In this document: positions 21,506 through 33,681 of the stretch, one piece after another | Numbering within the stretch: position 1 is the stretch's first letter | Layout: every line of letters begins with the position of its first letter | Assembly: GCF_029407905.1 (NCBI RefSeq) | Contig: NC_073646.1 | Coordinates: forward strand, 16,758,001-16,822,000 | Reading direction: 5' to 3' | Origin: Bubalus kerabau | Lineage: Eukaryota; Chordata; Mammalia; Artiodactyla; Bovidae | Length of the DNA stretch: 64,000 nucleotides | Program-made: the position numbers and the translations under genes | Notes under the pieces: model-generated | Seen by the model: only the letters and a program-made list of their open reading frames with translations | Told to the model about the DNA's origin: nothing | Databases searched by the model: none

Positions 21506-22440
21506 CTTTCTACTCTGCGCAACTGCCTCACCCAGAGGCTGGCTGGCATTGGACCCGCCCCACCCAGGGAAAAAGCCAATCACAAGAGCACAACCCTACC
21601 ATGCGACCATGACAGTAAGTGTGGTCCCATTTCCAGATGGGCTTTCCCCTCTGGCTGATGGAAGATTGGGCTTTACCAGTTGTGTTTGTTCTGAGCATGG
21701 AGGGAGGAACCAGCTGTCCTTCCTTAGCTGGGAACGCCTTGCTTTCAAATTCCTTTATACTCCTGTCCCTTTGGATCTCAGACTCTCCAAACCCCTCCCC
21801 CAAACTGCCAAACTGTGGTGCTAATGGAATTCTCACTCATTTAAATCTTAGCCTCAAGCAGCGTAATTAAGACCGAATGGCTGCCGTCCCTCCAAATGTG
21901 CACAGTTTTTCCACTGCAGAATGGAAATGACGCCGGCGTGTTCTGAGCCATTGCTCTCTCCATAAGGGCACGTGAGCAATCACGCCACGTCATCCTGCCC
22001 TGGGTTTGAATCTTTTCTGCATCTTCCACTAGCTGCACGATCCCAGGACAGGTGGATCCGACCATCCTGAGTCTCGATTTTCTCACGTGTAAGAGGGAGA
22101 CGATATGTTACTAGCAGCCGGGTGAGAATCCAAGCTCCGCCTGAGGTCCAGCTCTGCAGGCTGATACCCAGCTGCATGTGGACACACAGGCTCAGGCCTG
22201 GCATCCACGTGCATCCTCACATTCATCCCTCCCACCATCTAAACGTTGGGCCCAAGATGCTGAGCCGTGGTGATGGCATTGAGAAGAGAGAGGTGGTCAG
22301 GTCTGCCAGGGAGCCCTTAGCTTCCTGCATCCATCTAGTTGCATAAGCAGAAGAGACCAGAAAAAATATGATGGATTCTGGCCCCAAGTGTTCAGGTGCA
22401 GCCTGGATTTGAAGCAAGAAACATGAGAAAAAAGTAGTGG
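21506..22440. other. Unique intron 5 sequence
   Basis: No repeat recognised with confidence apart from a possible MIR piece near 22000-22100. Confidence 0.4.
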
Positions 22441-22442
22441 AG

Positions 22443-22785
22443 GGCTTCCCCGGTGGCTGAGTGCTAAAGCATCCGCCTGCCAATGCAGGAGACATGGGTT
22501 CAATCCCTGACTGAGGAAGATCCCACAGGCTGCAGAGCAACTAAGCCTGTGTGCCACGACCACTGAACCTGTGCTGTAGAGGCTGAGAAGTGCAAGTACT
22601 GAGCCCACATGCCGCAACTAATGAGGTTCAAGCACCCTGGAGCCCGTACTCCACAACAAGAGATGCCACCGTGATGAGAAACCTCGCACTGCAACTAGAG
22701 AGTGGCCACCACTCACCACAACTGGAGAAAAGCCAGCGCAACAACAAAGACCCAGCAGAGCCATAAATAAATCAATCAATACAAT
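22443..22785 (+). repeat. CHR-2 SINE, sense
   Basis: Cetartiodactyl tRNA-Glu-type SINE: GGGCTTCCCCGGTGGCTGAG head, then the CHR-specific body with TGCCACGACCACTGAACC, GCACTGCAACTAGAGAGTGG and an ATAAATAAATCAATCAATA end. Confidence 0.88.
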
Positions 22786-22826
<41 letters not shown>

Positions 22827-22828
22827 GT
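22786..22828. repeat. TA/CA microsatellite at the SINE tail
   Basis: TATATATATA then CACACACACACA then ATATATG, grown at the 3' end of the CHR-2 element. Confidence 0.95.
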
Positions 22829-23197
22829 ATAGTGGAATCCAGCTGGGCGTTTTCATCAGACAGTAAGCCAGCCCACTAATAATCATGCCCCAGCACTGAG
22901 TAATCATACTGTCAATCCTTCTTACCTTTGGGTGAACCTAAGGAGATGGGCAGAAGGGGGCCTGATATGGAAACAAGGCTGGAGCCCTCTCCCCACAGAA
23001 CTTTCCTCCTAGGATCATTATTATAAGGGATAATAAAACACAGGGCCTGGTGCAGAGCTGAGCATTTGTTACACATGACCAGAAAATGGGTCTCGTTATT
23101 ATTGTATAACAAAAATTCCTGGGCAGTTATTAATTCTGGACCAAAAACATGGTCACTTCCTTCTCTCCTTCCTTCTCTCCTATACCTTATGACTCCA

Positions 23198-23406
23198 CAG
23201 TGTTAGTCACTTAGTCATGTCTGACTCTGTTATGACCCTATGGACTACAGCCCGCCAGGCTCCTCTGTCCATGGAATTCTCCAGGCAAGAATACTGGAGT
23301 GGGTTGCCATTTCCTTCTCCAGGGGATTTTCCTGGCCCAAAGAGCAAATCCAGGTCTCCAGCACTGTAGGTAGATTCTTTACTGTCTGAGCTACCAGGGA
23401 AGACCC
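23198..23406 (-). repeat. Bov-tA SINE, antisense
   Basis: GTTAGTCACTTAGTCATGTC start to GAGCTACCAGGGAAGACCC. Confidence 0.92.
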
Positions 23407-24590
23407 TGGTGGCTTCTGTACCCTTGCACTAAATAGAAATGTGACTCACAAGAGAGCAGGCACACACACACCTTTGAGGCAAACTGATCTCTATCGAGTC
23501 AAGAGCTGAGAGCTCTTCTCTGGTGCTGAGCCCTGTCTGGATGCACGGGAAGGTGAGCAGCCCTGAGCCCCATCATCCCTCCCTACTGCACGGCTCTTTG
23601 AGAAGAGCCTTGGTGTTGATCAGCCTTCTCAACCGCAGTGGGCTGAAGTAACACTCGAGTCACTGTGGCTACAATCTCCTGAAGGTTCAAGGTGGAAACT
23701 TCCTCCAAAGTTCTGCCTATGGATCTCCTCTTCAACCTCACCTCTCCCATCCCATCCCCAGGCTCAAGTAGTATGCCCTGACCAACCTGGTGGCCACTAC
23801 AAGCCTCCCAGACAGGGTCAAAAGCTGTCAGATGCCAGCTATGACATCTAGATGGGTTCACAGCCTGGGGGATTGTCACAGAGTAGAAGCCAAGGCCGAG
23901 AGCAAAGTCCCCTGCCTTCTGCTTACTCCTGTCCATCTGAAGTGAAGCAGCCCTAGCAGGTCCAGACTGAGCATCTGGAGCCCACATTCTGGCCTTAAAC
24001 CAGTGCCCATAATGCTGCTTAGTTAGAAAGGGAAGAATGGGAAAGAAGAGTCCAATGGGTGGTGCCAGCCAGCCTTCCTGGGACAGGGCCTCAGTGGGAT
24101 CCCACATCAGTGTCCTGTTCCCTTGTAGAGGAGGAATGGGAAATTGTGTCCCCAAGAGCCTCTGGCTGTCTCCTGTGTCCTCCAGAGAAAGTGTCTCCTT
24201 GGTACAATTTAATTGTGTTCATCAGTCAACATTACTTGGCAAGCCCAGCCAGGGGCACAAACATTGCCACCCCTTTCTGAGTGTAATTGTGCTCTTTGAG
24301 ATGTGGTTTAAGGCCAAGCAGTTTTTGATTACAGAGTCAATCTTTGTTTAAAAGTTTGCCGCTCTGGGGAAGTTTCTAACAAGTTACTTTAAACAATGCA
24401 TTCTCTGGACACCTACAGCTAAATGGTCCCATTAATCCAAATTGCTTTGCTGGATTCAGTGCAGCCATTCAGCAACAGGGCAGTGTCCGAGACTGGCTTC
24501 ATTGAGAGGGATGACTGCAAAACCAAGCCATGGCTGCTTGTCATGAATCGATCTGCCGGGTGATGCCCACTCCCCCCAGGTGTCCCTGCC
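23407..24590. other. Unique sequence with a 190-codon minus-strand open frame
   Basis: The frame at 24155-23583 is the longest of the window, but the predicted protein has no domain, signal or repeat I recognise, and no splice or promoter context. Probably chance; listed because it fills this repeat-poor stretch. Confidence 0.3.
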
Positions 24591-24594
24591 TCTA

Positions 24595-24795
24595 TTCATC
24601 CGGCCCCGAGCATGCACAGGGTGCTGTGCTAAGTGCTTCGATGGTCTCCTGTAGTCTCACCAGCCATCTGGTGAGGTAGGACCTCATCCTCCCCATTTGA
24701 GAGACAAGAGTCATGAGGACTCTTCCAAGCTCACTCATCTACTGAGAGATGGAGCTCAGACGTAGACCCTGTCCTTGACCACAAGCCAGGGCTTC
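24595..24795 (-). repeat. MIR, antisense
   Basis: GTGCTGTGCTAAGTGCTTCGATGG, CCTCATCCTCCCCATTTGAG and the following antisense core. Confidence 0.6.
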
Positions 24796-25035
24796 CCAAG
24801 TCTGAGCCACAGTGAGCCAGATGGTTCAGAGTAGTATGCAGACAAGGTCTTGAAATGGCAATATATATCTGTAATAGTACATACAAGGAAAAAGTAACAT
24901 ACCCCAGATCTCCAAAGTTGATGTTTTCTTTTTTAAAAAAGTTGATCTAAATAAGAAAATGTCAGCAAAACAGAATACAAGGAGTGAGTGGCTCTTCAAT
25001 CATTCAAAAATATTTGTTGAGTGTTTACTATACAG

Positions 25036-25180
25036 GGCTTCCCAGGTGGCTCAGTGGTCAAGAACCCACCTGCCAATGCAAGAGACGCGGGTTCAGCCTC
25101 TGGGTTGGGAAGGAATGGCATTTCCTCCCGTGGAGGTCACAAAGAGTCAGACACAACTTCGTGACTGAGCACACACATAT
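25036..25180 (+). repeat. Bov-tA SINE, sense, internally shortened
   Basis: GGGCTTCCCAGGTGGCTCAG head, a deletion after GGGTTGGGAAGGAATGGC, and an end GACTGAGCACACACA. Confidence 0.88.
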
Positions 25181-25448
25181 ATACGTCTGCTGTAGACATC
25201 AGGCACTTTTCTGGGTTCTGGGATACAGCAGTAAGTAAAGAATATTCCTGGTGTGCCCCACCCCCATGCTGATGAGAGAAAGAAACAGTAGATAAGCAAA
25301 TGGGTAATGTGTGAGTTGGAAATGTGTCTGAGGAAAACTACAGCATTGGAAGGAGAACGGTGGGCCAGGAAGATACTTTGATAAGGTAGATATGGAAAAC
25401 AGTTGACAGGAAAATGTATGTATGACCAAAAAAGAAGAACTGCATAAT

Positions 25449-25680
25449 GGTAGGAGTTGACAAAACCTTTTTATAAAAGGCCAAATAGCAAATAAAATAT
25501 TTGTTAATTTCAGGTTAGGCCTTGCAAGCCAGGTGGTCTCTATCACGGTAGCGCAGTTCTGCCACTATAGCAATAAGGCAGCCATAGGCAGTATGTAAAC
25601 AAATGAGCATGCTGGTATTCCAATAAAACTTTATTTATAAAAACATATGTTGAGCCATAGTTCACAGATCCCTGCACTAG
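25449..25680 (+). repeat. hAT-Charlie-type DNA transposon remnant
   Basis: TAGGAGTTGACAAAACCTTTTT, GCAGCCATAGGCAGTATGTAAAC-like text and CCAATAAAACTTTATTTATA, ending TTCACAGATCCCTGC. Same family as the copy at 8286. Confidence 0.8.
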
Positions 25681-25689
25681 ACCATTCTG

Positions 25690-26640
25690 CTGGATCTCCC
25701 ACATTTCAGATAATGGCCTTGCCCAACCTGTCTTAGCCTTTGCAAATTTAGTTCCCCATGCACCTACCCATCTTCCCAGGCACATTGCATTGTCTCATAG
25801 GAGTCTGTCACCCAGGTGCCAGCTTTGATGGACTTTTTGCTTCAGCTTTCAGGACTCTGGATAGAGAAAGAGTGAGCGAGATTCCCAAGGCCTTCTGGTC
25901 AACCTCATCCGGAGCCTGGCCTGGACTCCAGCCCAGCCATGGGTAGCTGAATTTGACATAAAACAGCAGTCTCCTTTTACTTTATTTTTCTCCAACCTGC
26001 CTGGCTTTACCAATCCTGAACTTGAGCTAGGAAGCAACATGTAAAATGCATCTCACCTGTCAGTATTGCCAGACCAGGGCCAGCCAGAGACATGGCAGTT
26101 TGTTCACAGAGGGGCTTGCATCACCGTAGGTCTATCTGGCCCCCTAGTATGTATCAATCAGAGCAGACTGCATGTTCTTATCACTCAGCCTTCTCTGCAT
26201 AAACCCATCAGAAATGCCTGGTGCCCCTTAGCACTGTAATTCACCCTGTGCCACCTTCTTCAATCTGAATCAAAAAGGTTAATGACCTTGAACCCTGAGA
26301 CTCTTTGATTTCAGTACTTACCCCAGCTTCCTTCTCCCCCTCAAAGCACAAGACTCATTTATCTTTCCTTGGCTGATCAGGCAAAGTGCTGACTAATGCT
26401 CTAATGCCAGCTAATTCTTGAAGATTTCCCAGAGTGTCTGGACACGTGTTCCTGTTATACCTTTTGTAAATCTGGTTAATCTTGTGTGTCTGGTTACCCA
26501 TCATCCTTCTGCCTAGATGTGTCTGGGCTCCCTGTCTATAATTTGTCCCATGAGACTGCCACAGGTTACACTGTTGATTTGGGAAGAGAGAGAGAAATTT
26601 TCAACCAATACAATGACCACAAAATCCTTTCTAATGAAAT
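25690..26640. other. Unique intron 5 sequence
   Basis: Nothing recognised. Confidence 0.45.
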
Positions 26641-26654
26641 ATCAGTTTTAGTTC

Positions 26655-26765
26655 CTCACTCTTTATTGAAGTATAGTTGATTTACAACATTGTATTAGTT
26701 TCAGGTATACAGTAAAATGATTTCAGTTATACACACACAGACACATACACACACATATATGGGTC
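26655..26765 (-). repeat. Artiodactyl L1 3' end, antisense
   Basis: TTTATTGAAGTATAGTTGAT, CATTGTATTAGTTTCAGG and a CACACACATATAT end. Confidence 0.8.
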
Positions 26766-26814
26766 CCTCACGATTGATCCATTCATATAGTCAATCTGTT
26801 GACTGACTAGTCAG

Positions 26815-27288
26815 CACATGCTTAGTGGACACGTAGAATGTGCCAGACAGACCTTTGCAAGGATATGCAGTTACAGCCACCAATAAGTTAGTGAACATTC
26901 CTGTCCTCATAGATTAAGCCATCTAATAATTACATCCTTATGACATTGTTAGGCCAGAAGTTCATATGCATGTAATATAGGAAACCAACATGCAGCCTTT
27001 TCTTTTCAAGGAAATCAAGGAAAACTCTCCCAAAGAAGTGTCCTTGGACTTAGAGTTAGAAGAAGAGAAGGAACCAACTGGGTGAAAAAAAAATAAGGGA
27101 CAAGTGTTTTAGGCAGAGAGGGCTGCATGCGCAAAGGCCCTGAGGCATGAGGGAACGTGGTTCATGCAGTAAGTCAAGAGAGTGTTAGGTGGACAGGGTG
27201 TGGTAAGGGGATAAAGCAACAGAATAAGGTTGGAGAAGCAGGCTGGCCCAGATGCTGTGGGACCATAAAAGGCATGTTAAGAAGCCCT
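26815..27288 (-). repeat. L2 LINE region, antisense
   Basis: GTGGACACGTAGAATGTGCCAGACA, CATTCCTGTCCTCATAGATT and CAAAGGCCCTGAGGCATGAGG; appears to resume after the SINEs near 27640. Confidence 0.6.
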
Positions 27289-27289
27289 G

Positions 27290-27486
27290 AAAGTGAAAGG
27301 GAAAGTTGCTCAGTTGTGTCTGACTCTTTGTGACCCCATGAACTATACAATACATGGAATTCTCCAGGCCAGAATACTGGAGTATGTAGCCTTTCCCTTC
27401 TCCAGGGGATCTTGCCAACCCAGGGATCAAACTCAGGTCTCCTGCATTACAGGCAGATTCTTTACCAGCTGAGCCACCAGGGAAGT
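27290..27486 (-). repeat. Bov-tA SINE, antisense
   Basis: GTGAAAGGGAAAGTTGCTCAGTTG start to GAGCCACCAGGGAAGTCC. Confidence 0.92.
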
Positions 27487-27606
27487 CCAAGAATACTGGA
27501 GTGGGTAGCTTATGCCTTCTCCAGTAGCTCTTCCCAACCCAGGAATTGAACTGGGGTCTCCTTCATTGCAGGCAGATTCTTTACCACCTGAGCTACTAGG
27601 GAAGCC
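27487..27606 (-). repeat. Second, partial Bov-tA in tandem
   Basis: AAGAATACTGGAGTGGGTAG to GAGCTACTAGGGAAGCCCC directly continues the previous element. It repeats its head half, so this is either a partial tandem duplication or an insertion into it. Confidence 0.9.
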
Positions 27607-27779
27607 CCTAGTTTATACTAAAAGCAACAGGTTACCTGTGAAAAGTTTTTTATTGGAAAGTGCCATGATGAGATTGCTTTGGCTCCTAATCAATTGCTTG
27701 GCAGTGGGGGAAAAAAGAAGGAATAAAAGTCAAGAGCTATACCAAACTGCTGGAGGAGGGGAGATACAGTAGCTAACTT

Positions 27780-29020
27780 TTCTGCTAGTGGATATGTACA
27801 TTACAACTCAGGTAATTACCTTCCATCAGGCTGGTCCCCCCTGTTGCTTCATTACAGTTATTTTCTCTCTCTGCTGTGCTTTTCCACCCCACAATGGTTT
27901 TCTTAGTCTCCAGACCACTGGGTTTCCTAGAGAGACACTGTAACCTGGAGTTGGACCCAAAAATCCTCTTCCTCATCTCTATTTGGCAGCAATGTTCTGG
28001 GACTGAGGCCATGGAAGGATTAGAGGGTGCATTGGGGAAGTCAGCTGACTCTGAATCCAGTCTGTCCTGTTTACTGGTTGTGACAAGTTGCCTATCCTTC
28101 CTGTCCTCATCTGTCAAGTGGGAACCATCACGGTCACCTACCTCACATCACAGTCACGGCCTCCGCCGTGAGGATGAAGCTGTGAACCGTGGAGTGCCTT
28201 GTCTGGCACAGAGAAAGTGCTCAGTCTGTAAATGTGATGATAGGATGACAGTAGCGTAAATCCACTAGTTTGACAGTTTTGTGAAGTGCAGAAACAACAA
28301 ACAAATCTATGTCAACTAGGTTGTGTCTTCAGGCCCAGGTGCACTGCCTGGCGCATAGCAGGAGCTCAGTAAGTCCTTTGCTGAAGTAAGAGATCAGGGA
28401 GCAAATGGGTGGTAACATGTAACGCCACTGGACACAGCGCCTGATGCCATTTATTCCCAAGTGATGGAAGAATCACTGATTCTTTAATGCTTGTTTTTCA
28501 CTTCCGTGATTATTACAAGCATCTCTGGGTTTTTTCCCTGGATTGAGGACCAGTGGAAAGGTTTGTATCTTTACTTATTTATTTTGGCTAAGGGCATTTT
28601 CAGATCACTCCACCTTGAAAATGGAAAACATTCCAGTGTCAGAGAGTCAGTTAAGAAGAATGAGCTGTGGTGGGTTCTTGTAAGTCCTGAAGTTGGCTTA
28701 GCCACTTCTCCCCTTCACTAGGGGCGGGGGTGGCCAGCACGGGTACAGACGAGTCCCACCTGGGGGCTCAGCAGGCCAGCATGTCACACCTGTCCAGCCA
28801 CATGCCAGCTCCCTTGCAGCCAGGAGAGGACTGAATGTCATATGTGATCCCCTGATGTCGTAAGGCGGGTATCTAAGCTGTCCCCACCTCCACGAGAGGG
28901 GGCTGGGAGGCAGACACTGCAGCTGGCCACTTTCCCTCCAGTTTCCGTGACCAAGCCCTGTATCCTCCTTTGGTGAAGCCCTTGGAGACTGAGGTCAGGT
29001 GGCCAGTTACAAGTTCCTTC
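27780..29020. other. Mostly unique; MIR-like pieces
   Basis: 28010-28240 (+) resembles MIR (CTGACTCTGAATCCAG, CTCATCTGTCAAGTGGGAACC). The rest is unrecognised. Confidence 0.45.
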
Positions 29021-29165
29021 TCCTGTGAAATGAAGACTGTGTAACCTGAATGAATAATTTAACCTCTCTGTACTTCATCTGTAACATATGTGATGGTAAC
29101 AGCACCCACTGTATGCAGTTGTTGGGAGGACAAAATAAGAGTCAATCTATATCAGTCACCTAGAA
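29020..29165 (+). repeat. MIR 3' half, sense
   Basis: AACCTCTCTGTACTTCATCTG, then GTTGTTGGGAGGACAAAATAAG. Confidence 0.65.
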
Positions 29166-29245
29166 CACAGGATTTATATCCTCAAGAGTTGTCATCCTCA
29201 TTATCATTAACATCACTGTGTTATTAGATAAGTTTACCCAAGGTT

Positions 29246-29468
29246 TGGGGAAGACCTGGTAGCTCAGCAGTAAAGAATTCGCCTGCAATGCAGGAGTCAC
29301 AGGTTCAATCCCCAGGTTGGGAAGATCCCCTGGAGAAAAAAATGGCAATCCATTTCAGCATTCTTGTCAGGAAAATCCCATGGACAGAGGAGCCAGGTAG
29401 GCTGCAGTCCAAGGGGTAACAAAGAGTCGGACACAACTGAACGCCTGAACACACACACACACACACTC
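29246..29468 (+). repeat. Bov-tA SINE, sense
   Basis: GGGGAAGACCTGGTAGCTCAG head to a CACACACACAC end. It forms an inverted pair with the BOV-A2 that starts 25 bp later. Confidence 0.92.
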
Positions 29469-29492
29469 AAGCTTTGAGAAGCTCAGTTTGCT

Positions 29493-29772
29493 GCTGCTGC
29501 TGCTGCTGCTGCTAAGTCATTTCAGTCGTGTCCTACTCTGTGCGACCCCATAGACGGCAGCCCACCAGGCTCCCCCGTCCCTGGGATTCTCCAGGCAAAA
29601 ACACTGGAGTGGGCCGCCATTTCCTTCTCCAATGCATGAAAGGGAAAAGTGAAAGTGAAGTTGCTCAGTCGTGTCCAACTCTTAGCGACCCCATGGACTG
29701 CAGCCTACCAGGCTCCTCCTTCCATGGGATTTTCCAGGCAAGAGTACTGGAGTGGGGTGCCATTGCCTTCTG
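29493..29772 (-). repeat. BOV-A2 SINE, antisense, with 15-bp TSD
   Basis: Complete dimeric element: a GCTGCTGCT run, two BovB-derived monomers joined by AATGCATGAAAGGGAAAAG. GAAGCTCAGTTTGCT lies at 29478-29492 and 29773-29787. Low divergence and an exact duplication indicate a young insertion. Confidence 0.96.
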
Positions 29773-29939
29773 TGAAGCTCAGTTTGCTCCATTGTAAAAT
29801 ACAGCTCTTGATGCCTACCTTCTGGAGTGGTTCAAGGATCGAGTGAGTAGTATATATTAAATATTTATAATACAACATACCAAGCGCAATTCTTATTGTA
29901 GCTATAACAACTCGGTTTTTAGTGTGAAGTTTGGCGCTT

Positions 29940-30485
29940 TCACTGGTCCTTTTTTATTGTCATAAAATACATCTATCATAAGATTTACCGTTCGTGGACT
30001 TTAGCACGTTCACAGTGTCTTGCTGCCACCATCACTGCCTAGTTGCAAACATTGTAATCATCCCCAAAGAAAACTCTGTCCCACTAAGCAGTCACTCTCC
30101 ATTTCCCCTTGTCCTCAGTTCTGGCAGTTGCCAATCTGCTCAGTCTATAGATTTACCTAGTCTGTACATTTCACGTGAATGGACTTGTACAGTGTATGAT
30201 CTTTTTTGTCTGGTTTCTTTCACTGACCGTCATGATTACAAGGTCCATCCATGTCAGAGCGCATGTCAATGTCTTGTTCTATTTTGTGGCTGAGTAATAT
30301 TCCATTGTGTGGATGGACCACATTTGCTTTACCCGTTCTTCTATCAGTGGACATTTGAGTTATTTTCTCTTTTTACCTACTGTGACTAGTGATGCTATGA
30401 ATATTCATCTACAGGTTTTGTTTGAACACCTGTTCTCAATTCTTCTGGGTATTATTGTGACTTTTAACATATGTGGTTCAATAAC
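29940..30485 (-). repeat. L1M-type 3' region, antisense
   Basis: TTATTGTCATAAAATACATC, GCAAACATTGTAATCATCCCC, TGGCTGAGTAATATTCCATTG and TGCTATGAATATTCATCTAC. Confidence 0.82.
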
Positions 30486-30774
30486 TAAGACAGAAAAGGA
30501 AGAAACAGCAAGAAGATAAAGTAAGAAAAGACAGATTTCAGCTTCTGCATCTGGGTTTCCTTTTTCAACTAACCTCAGTTCTTTGGGAACCAACCACAAA
30601 GAGTTTTGTTGCCACTTTGTTCTTGAACTCTTGGGTCTTGTAAATAGCCCAAGGGCCATGGGTGCCCCTGAGGAAAGCCCCGATGATTGTAACTGGTGTG
30701 CCTGGGGAAGCCAGCCAGCCATCCTTCCCCTCCCACAGAGGGAATAAGCAACAGGAGCTCTGAGATAACCAAAC

Positions 30775-30935
30775 ACCTACTGTGTGTCAGGCACCTACTG
30801 AGCCCTTTACACAGATGATCTCATGAAGTCTTTGCCCAAGTCAGACAAGGAAACTGAGATGCAGAGAGGTAAGGTAACTTACAAGGTCATACAGCAAGGA
30901 GGCAAAGAGGCAAGCTTTAAACCAGTCACCCGACA
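30775..30935 (-). repeat. MIR, antisense
   Basis: CACCTACTGTGTGTCAGGCAC, GGAAACTGAGATGCAGAGAGG and the following core. Confidence 0.75.
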
Positions 30936-31329
30936 GAGTGATGTTCCTGCAGGAGCGTGGTGCATCAGGCTGCCACTCAGCTGGACTCATCTCAGCTGGA
31001 AACCTGCCCAGGTGTCTGCCTTCATGAGCTTGGCAATTCCATTTCAGAGACCTGGCACAGCCTCAGGGATTTCATTCAGCCCTTGACCCCATGTATATTA
31101 AGTGACTCTTATGTACTAGACATTGGGCCAGCCCAACCTTTCTCAGCTGGGGTTCCTGATCTGAACCTCAGAACACAGAAGTTGATCAGAGTGACTATGT
31201 TCTCGATTCTTACAAGGCTGAAACATAACCAGAACCATTCCTGATGCACAGAGGGAAGCTAATCCAGGACATACAGTGGATACCCTGGGTACCAGGGATC
31301 AGTTCGTACAGGGATGTGGTCTCAAACCA

Positions 31330-31405
31330 TCGCTGTGTGTCTCCAGCATCTAGAACAGTACCTGACACACTGCAGGTCTAACATAAATATCTGCTGAATG
31401 GATGA
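31330..31405 (+). repeat. L2 3' end, sense
   Basis: CCAGCATCTAGAACAGTACCTGACACACTG and AATATCTGCTGAATGGATGA. Confidence 0.65.
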
Positions 31406-33680
31406 GTGGGGATATAGTGATGTGAACAAAATAGACGCGAGACTTCCTCTCATGGAGCACACATTCCTGTTTTACAATTGACAGTTTGGTCCTTTTCCAT
31501 AATCCAAACCATTTCAATATTCAAGAACCTAGCACTGAAAAGAGTTCATCAATGATCGATGAACTTGTGCTAGACATTTCCAGCATAGCCATGTGTGAAC
31601 AGATCTTTGGAACAGTCCCAGATCTGTTAATTTTTTAAGTCACACTGTATCGGTCACTATAAAAACCAAAGGGAAGTGGGACTAAGGCATTAACCCCTAG
31701 TATACATGTCAGGGGTAGCTGTAAATGAATAAGTTTTATCCAACAAGTGGAATGCATGAGTTCACAAATAGTTAAATAAAACCGGGGCTTACGTCATCCC
31801 CATTGAAATGGAACCATACAACTCAAAGTGATACCAGTGGTTTGAAAAAGCTGAATTCCTGGCTAAAGTTAGAACTCAACACAGTTCCGAGCACAGAGGA
31901 AATGCTCAGCAAATGTTGAAAGAAAAGGAGAAAGGAAGGATAGGATGGAGGGAGAGACAGAACGAGGGAAGAAAAAAGGAAACGTAATTACATTCCCAGT
32001 AGTAACCCAGCTAATACTTACGAAGTGTTTCCTGTGTACCACGCACCCAGGCTAAGCACTTAGCCTAAATGCATCAGCCTGTTTATTCTCAGAGCAACTC
32101 TAGGAAACACGTCCTACGGTGAGTCCGTTGTTCAGAAGAGAGCAGCTCAGAGCACTGTATCTGCACGAGGTCCGATGGTCAGTGAGGGCAGAGCCCAGTC
32201 AGTCCTGCTACTGAGGTTTAGTCAGATCCTCTAATCCGCCCACCTCCTTCCCACCAAAAAGACAAATGCAATCTGAACTGGCTATGTTCCTTAATGATGT
32301 TTGAACATTTCTTTTTAAGCTACTACATCTTCTTTTCTCAACTAAACTTCACTCAAAACCCCAACACAGCTCTCTGAAGAACGTCGAGTGAGGCCCCACC
32401 AGCCCAGCCAGCCCAGGGCTGAACCAGATGCAGCTTGAGAACCACTGATCTACACGATGACATCTCTTTTAAAACATTTCCGAAGTTTTCTGTCTCCAAG
32501 AATTGCCAAATGTCTACACAGAGCCTATCTCCTCTGTTCAGACAGCCTGATTTCTTTCACATTCTCATCAGCCCCCTGAAATAACGCAGACAGCCTTGGA
32601 AGTCTGTGGGTAAAGAATACACTGGGTAGGAGTGATGTGTATGACTCTTGGGCCAGGTCATGTTCGTGAGTCTGACGATGCGGGTGCAGAGTCATTAGAG
32701 GATTAGAGGTTTATTTAAATCAACTTCAAGGATGGAAGCAGAACAGATAGAGCTGGGCGTGGAATTGACATTTGCTCACTGCTTAAACAATGGTCTTTCA
32801 ATGTGGGCCTATAGGAGCGTGATATGATAGGATATGATTAATGCATGCGTGCGTAGTTCATTGACCAGAACAAGTCACCCATTTGCTTGGGTAGCTGGCA
32901 CATAGCAGGCTCCGCATAACCAGCCTTTTAAAAGATTAAATGGAAACAAATTAGAGTAGTTTCTCAGAAGTGAGTTGTTTTTTTTTAGATGGGAGAATTA
33001 TCAGATATAAACTTTGAAATGCATATTTTGGTAAAGTTCAGTAAGGATATTTAAGTATATTTTGTGATTTTACTTAGCTTTATATTTCTTATTTAAATTA
33101 AACTTTGCTTTGAGAAGAGAAAGAAAATGAATACACTGGGTGCAGCATTTCCTGATCCTTCAGAATCTTTCATGAGCCAAGAATCTATGTCTGCTTAAAA
33201 TTTGCAGGAGTGACCACAGCATTTGTCTTTCCATGGAGGAGTATGTGGCTTCTCTTCTGTGTTGCATCCTGACTTTGTTCCAATACAGACAGTCCAGTGA
33301 GCCTGGCAGGCTGCCAATGTGTTCAGGGACAGTCGTCTGTTCTCTGAGCTAAGTCTCTCCCCAGGGCTGAAATCTGAACTGACCGAGCCCTGAAACTCTG
33401 AGAGGTGGAGATGCTTTTTGTATTCCACCCCCAGCAGAACAGACTTTAGTGCTAGAGAAGTAATAATAACAACAACAGCAATAATGATAGCTAACATTTT
33501 AGCCTTCTGGGGACTAAGCTACCCAGCCTCGAGGGATCCCTGTTGCTTTCCTCTGTCCACCAGTCATCACCCCACTTCTGAAACCAGTTTCTGTATCATC
33601 CAGGATTGTTCAGTGGCAAGCAACACTGTATGCCCTCTGGTTTCATTTACTCTTCATGGCCACCCTATATATAACAATGG
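31406..33680. other. Largely unique intron 5 sequence
   Basis: 31905-31980 is purine-rich (GAAAGG, GGAGGGAG). 32010-32215 resembles an antisense MIR and 32420-32460 a MER5 end. Nothing else is recognised. Confidence 0.4.
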
Positions 33681-33681
33681 G

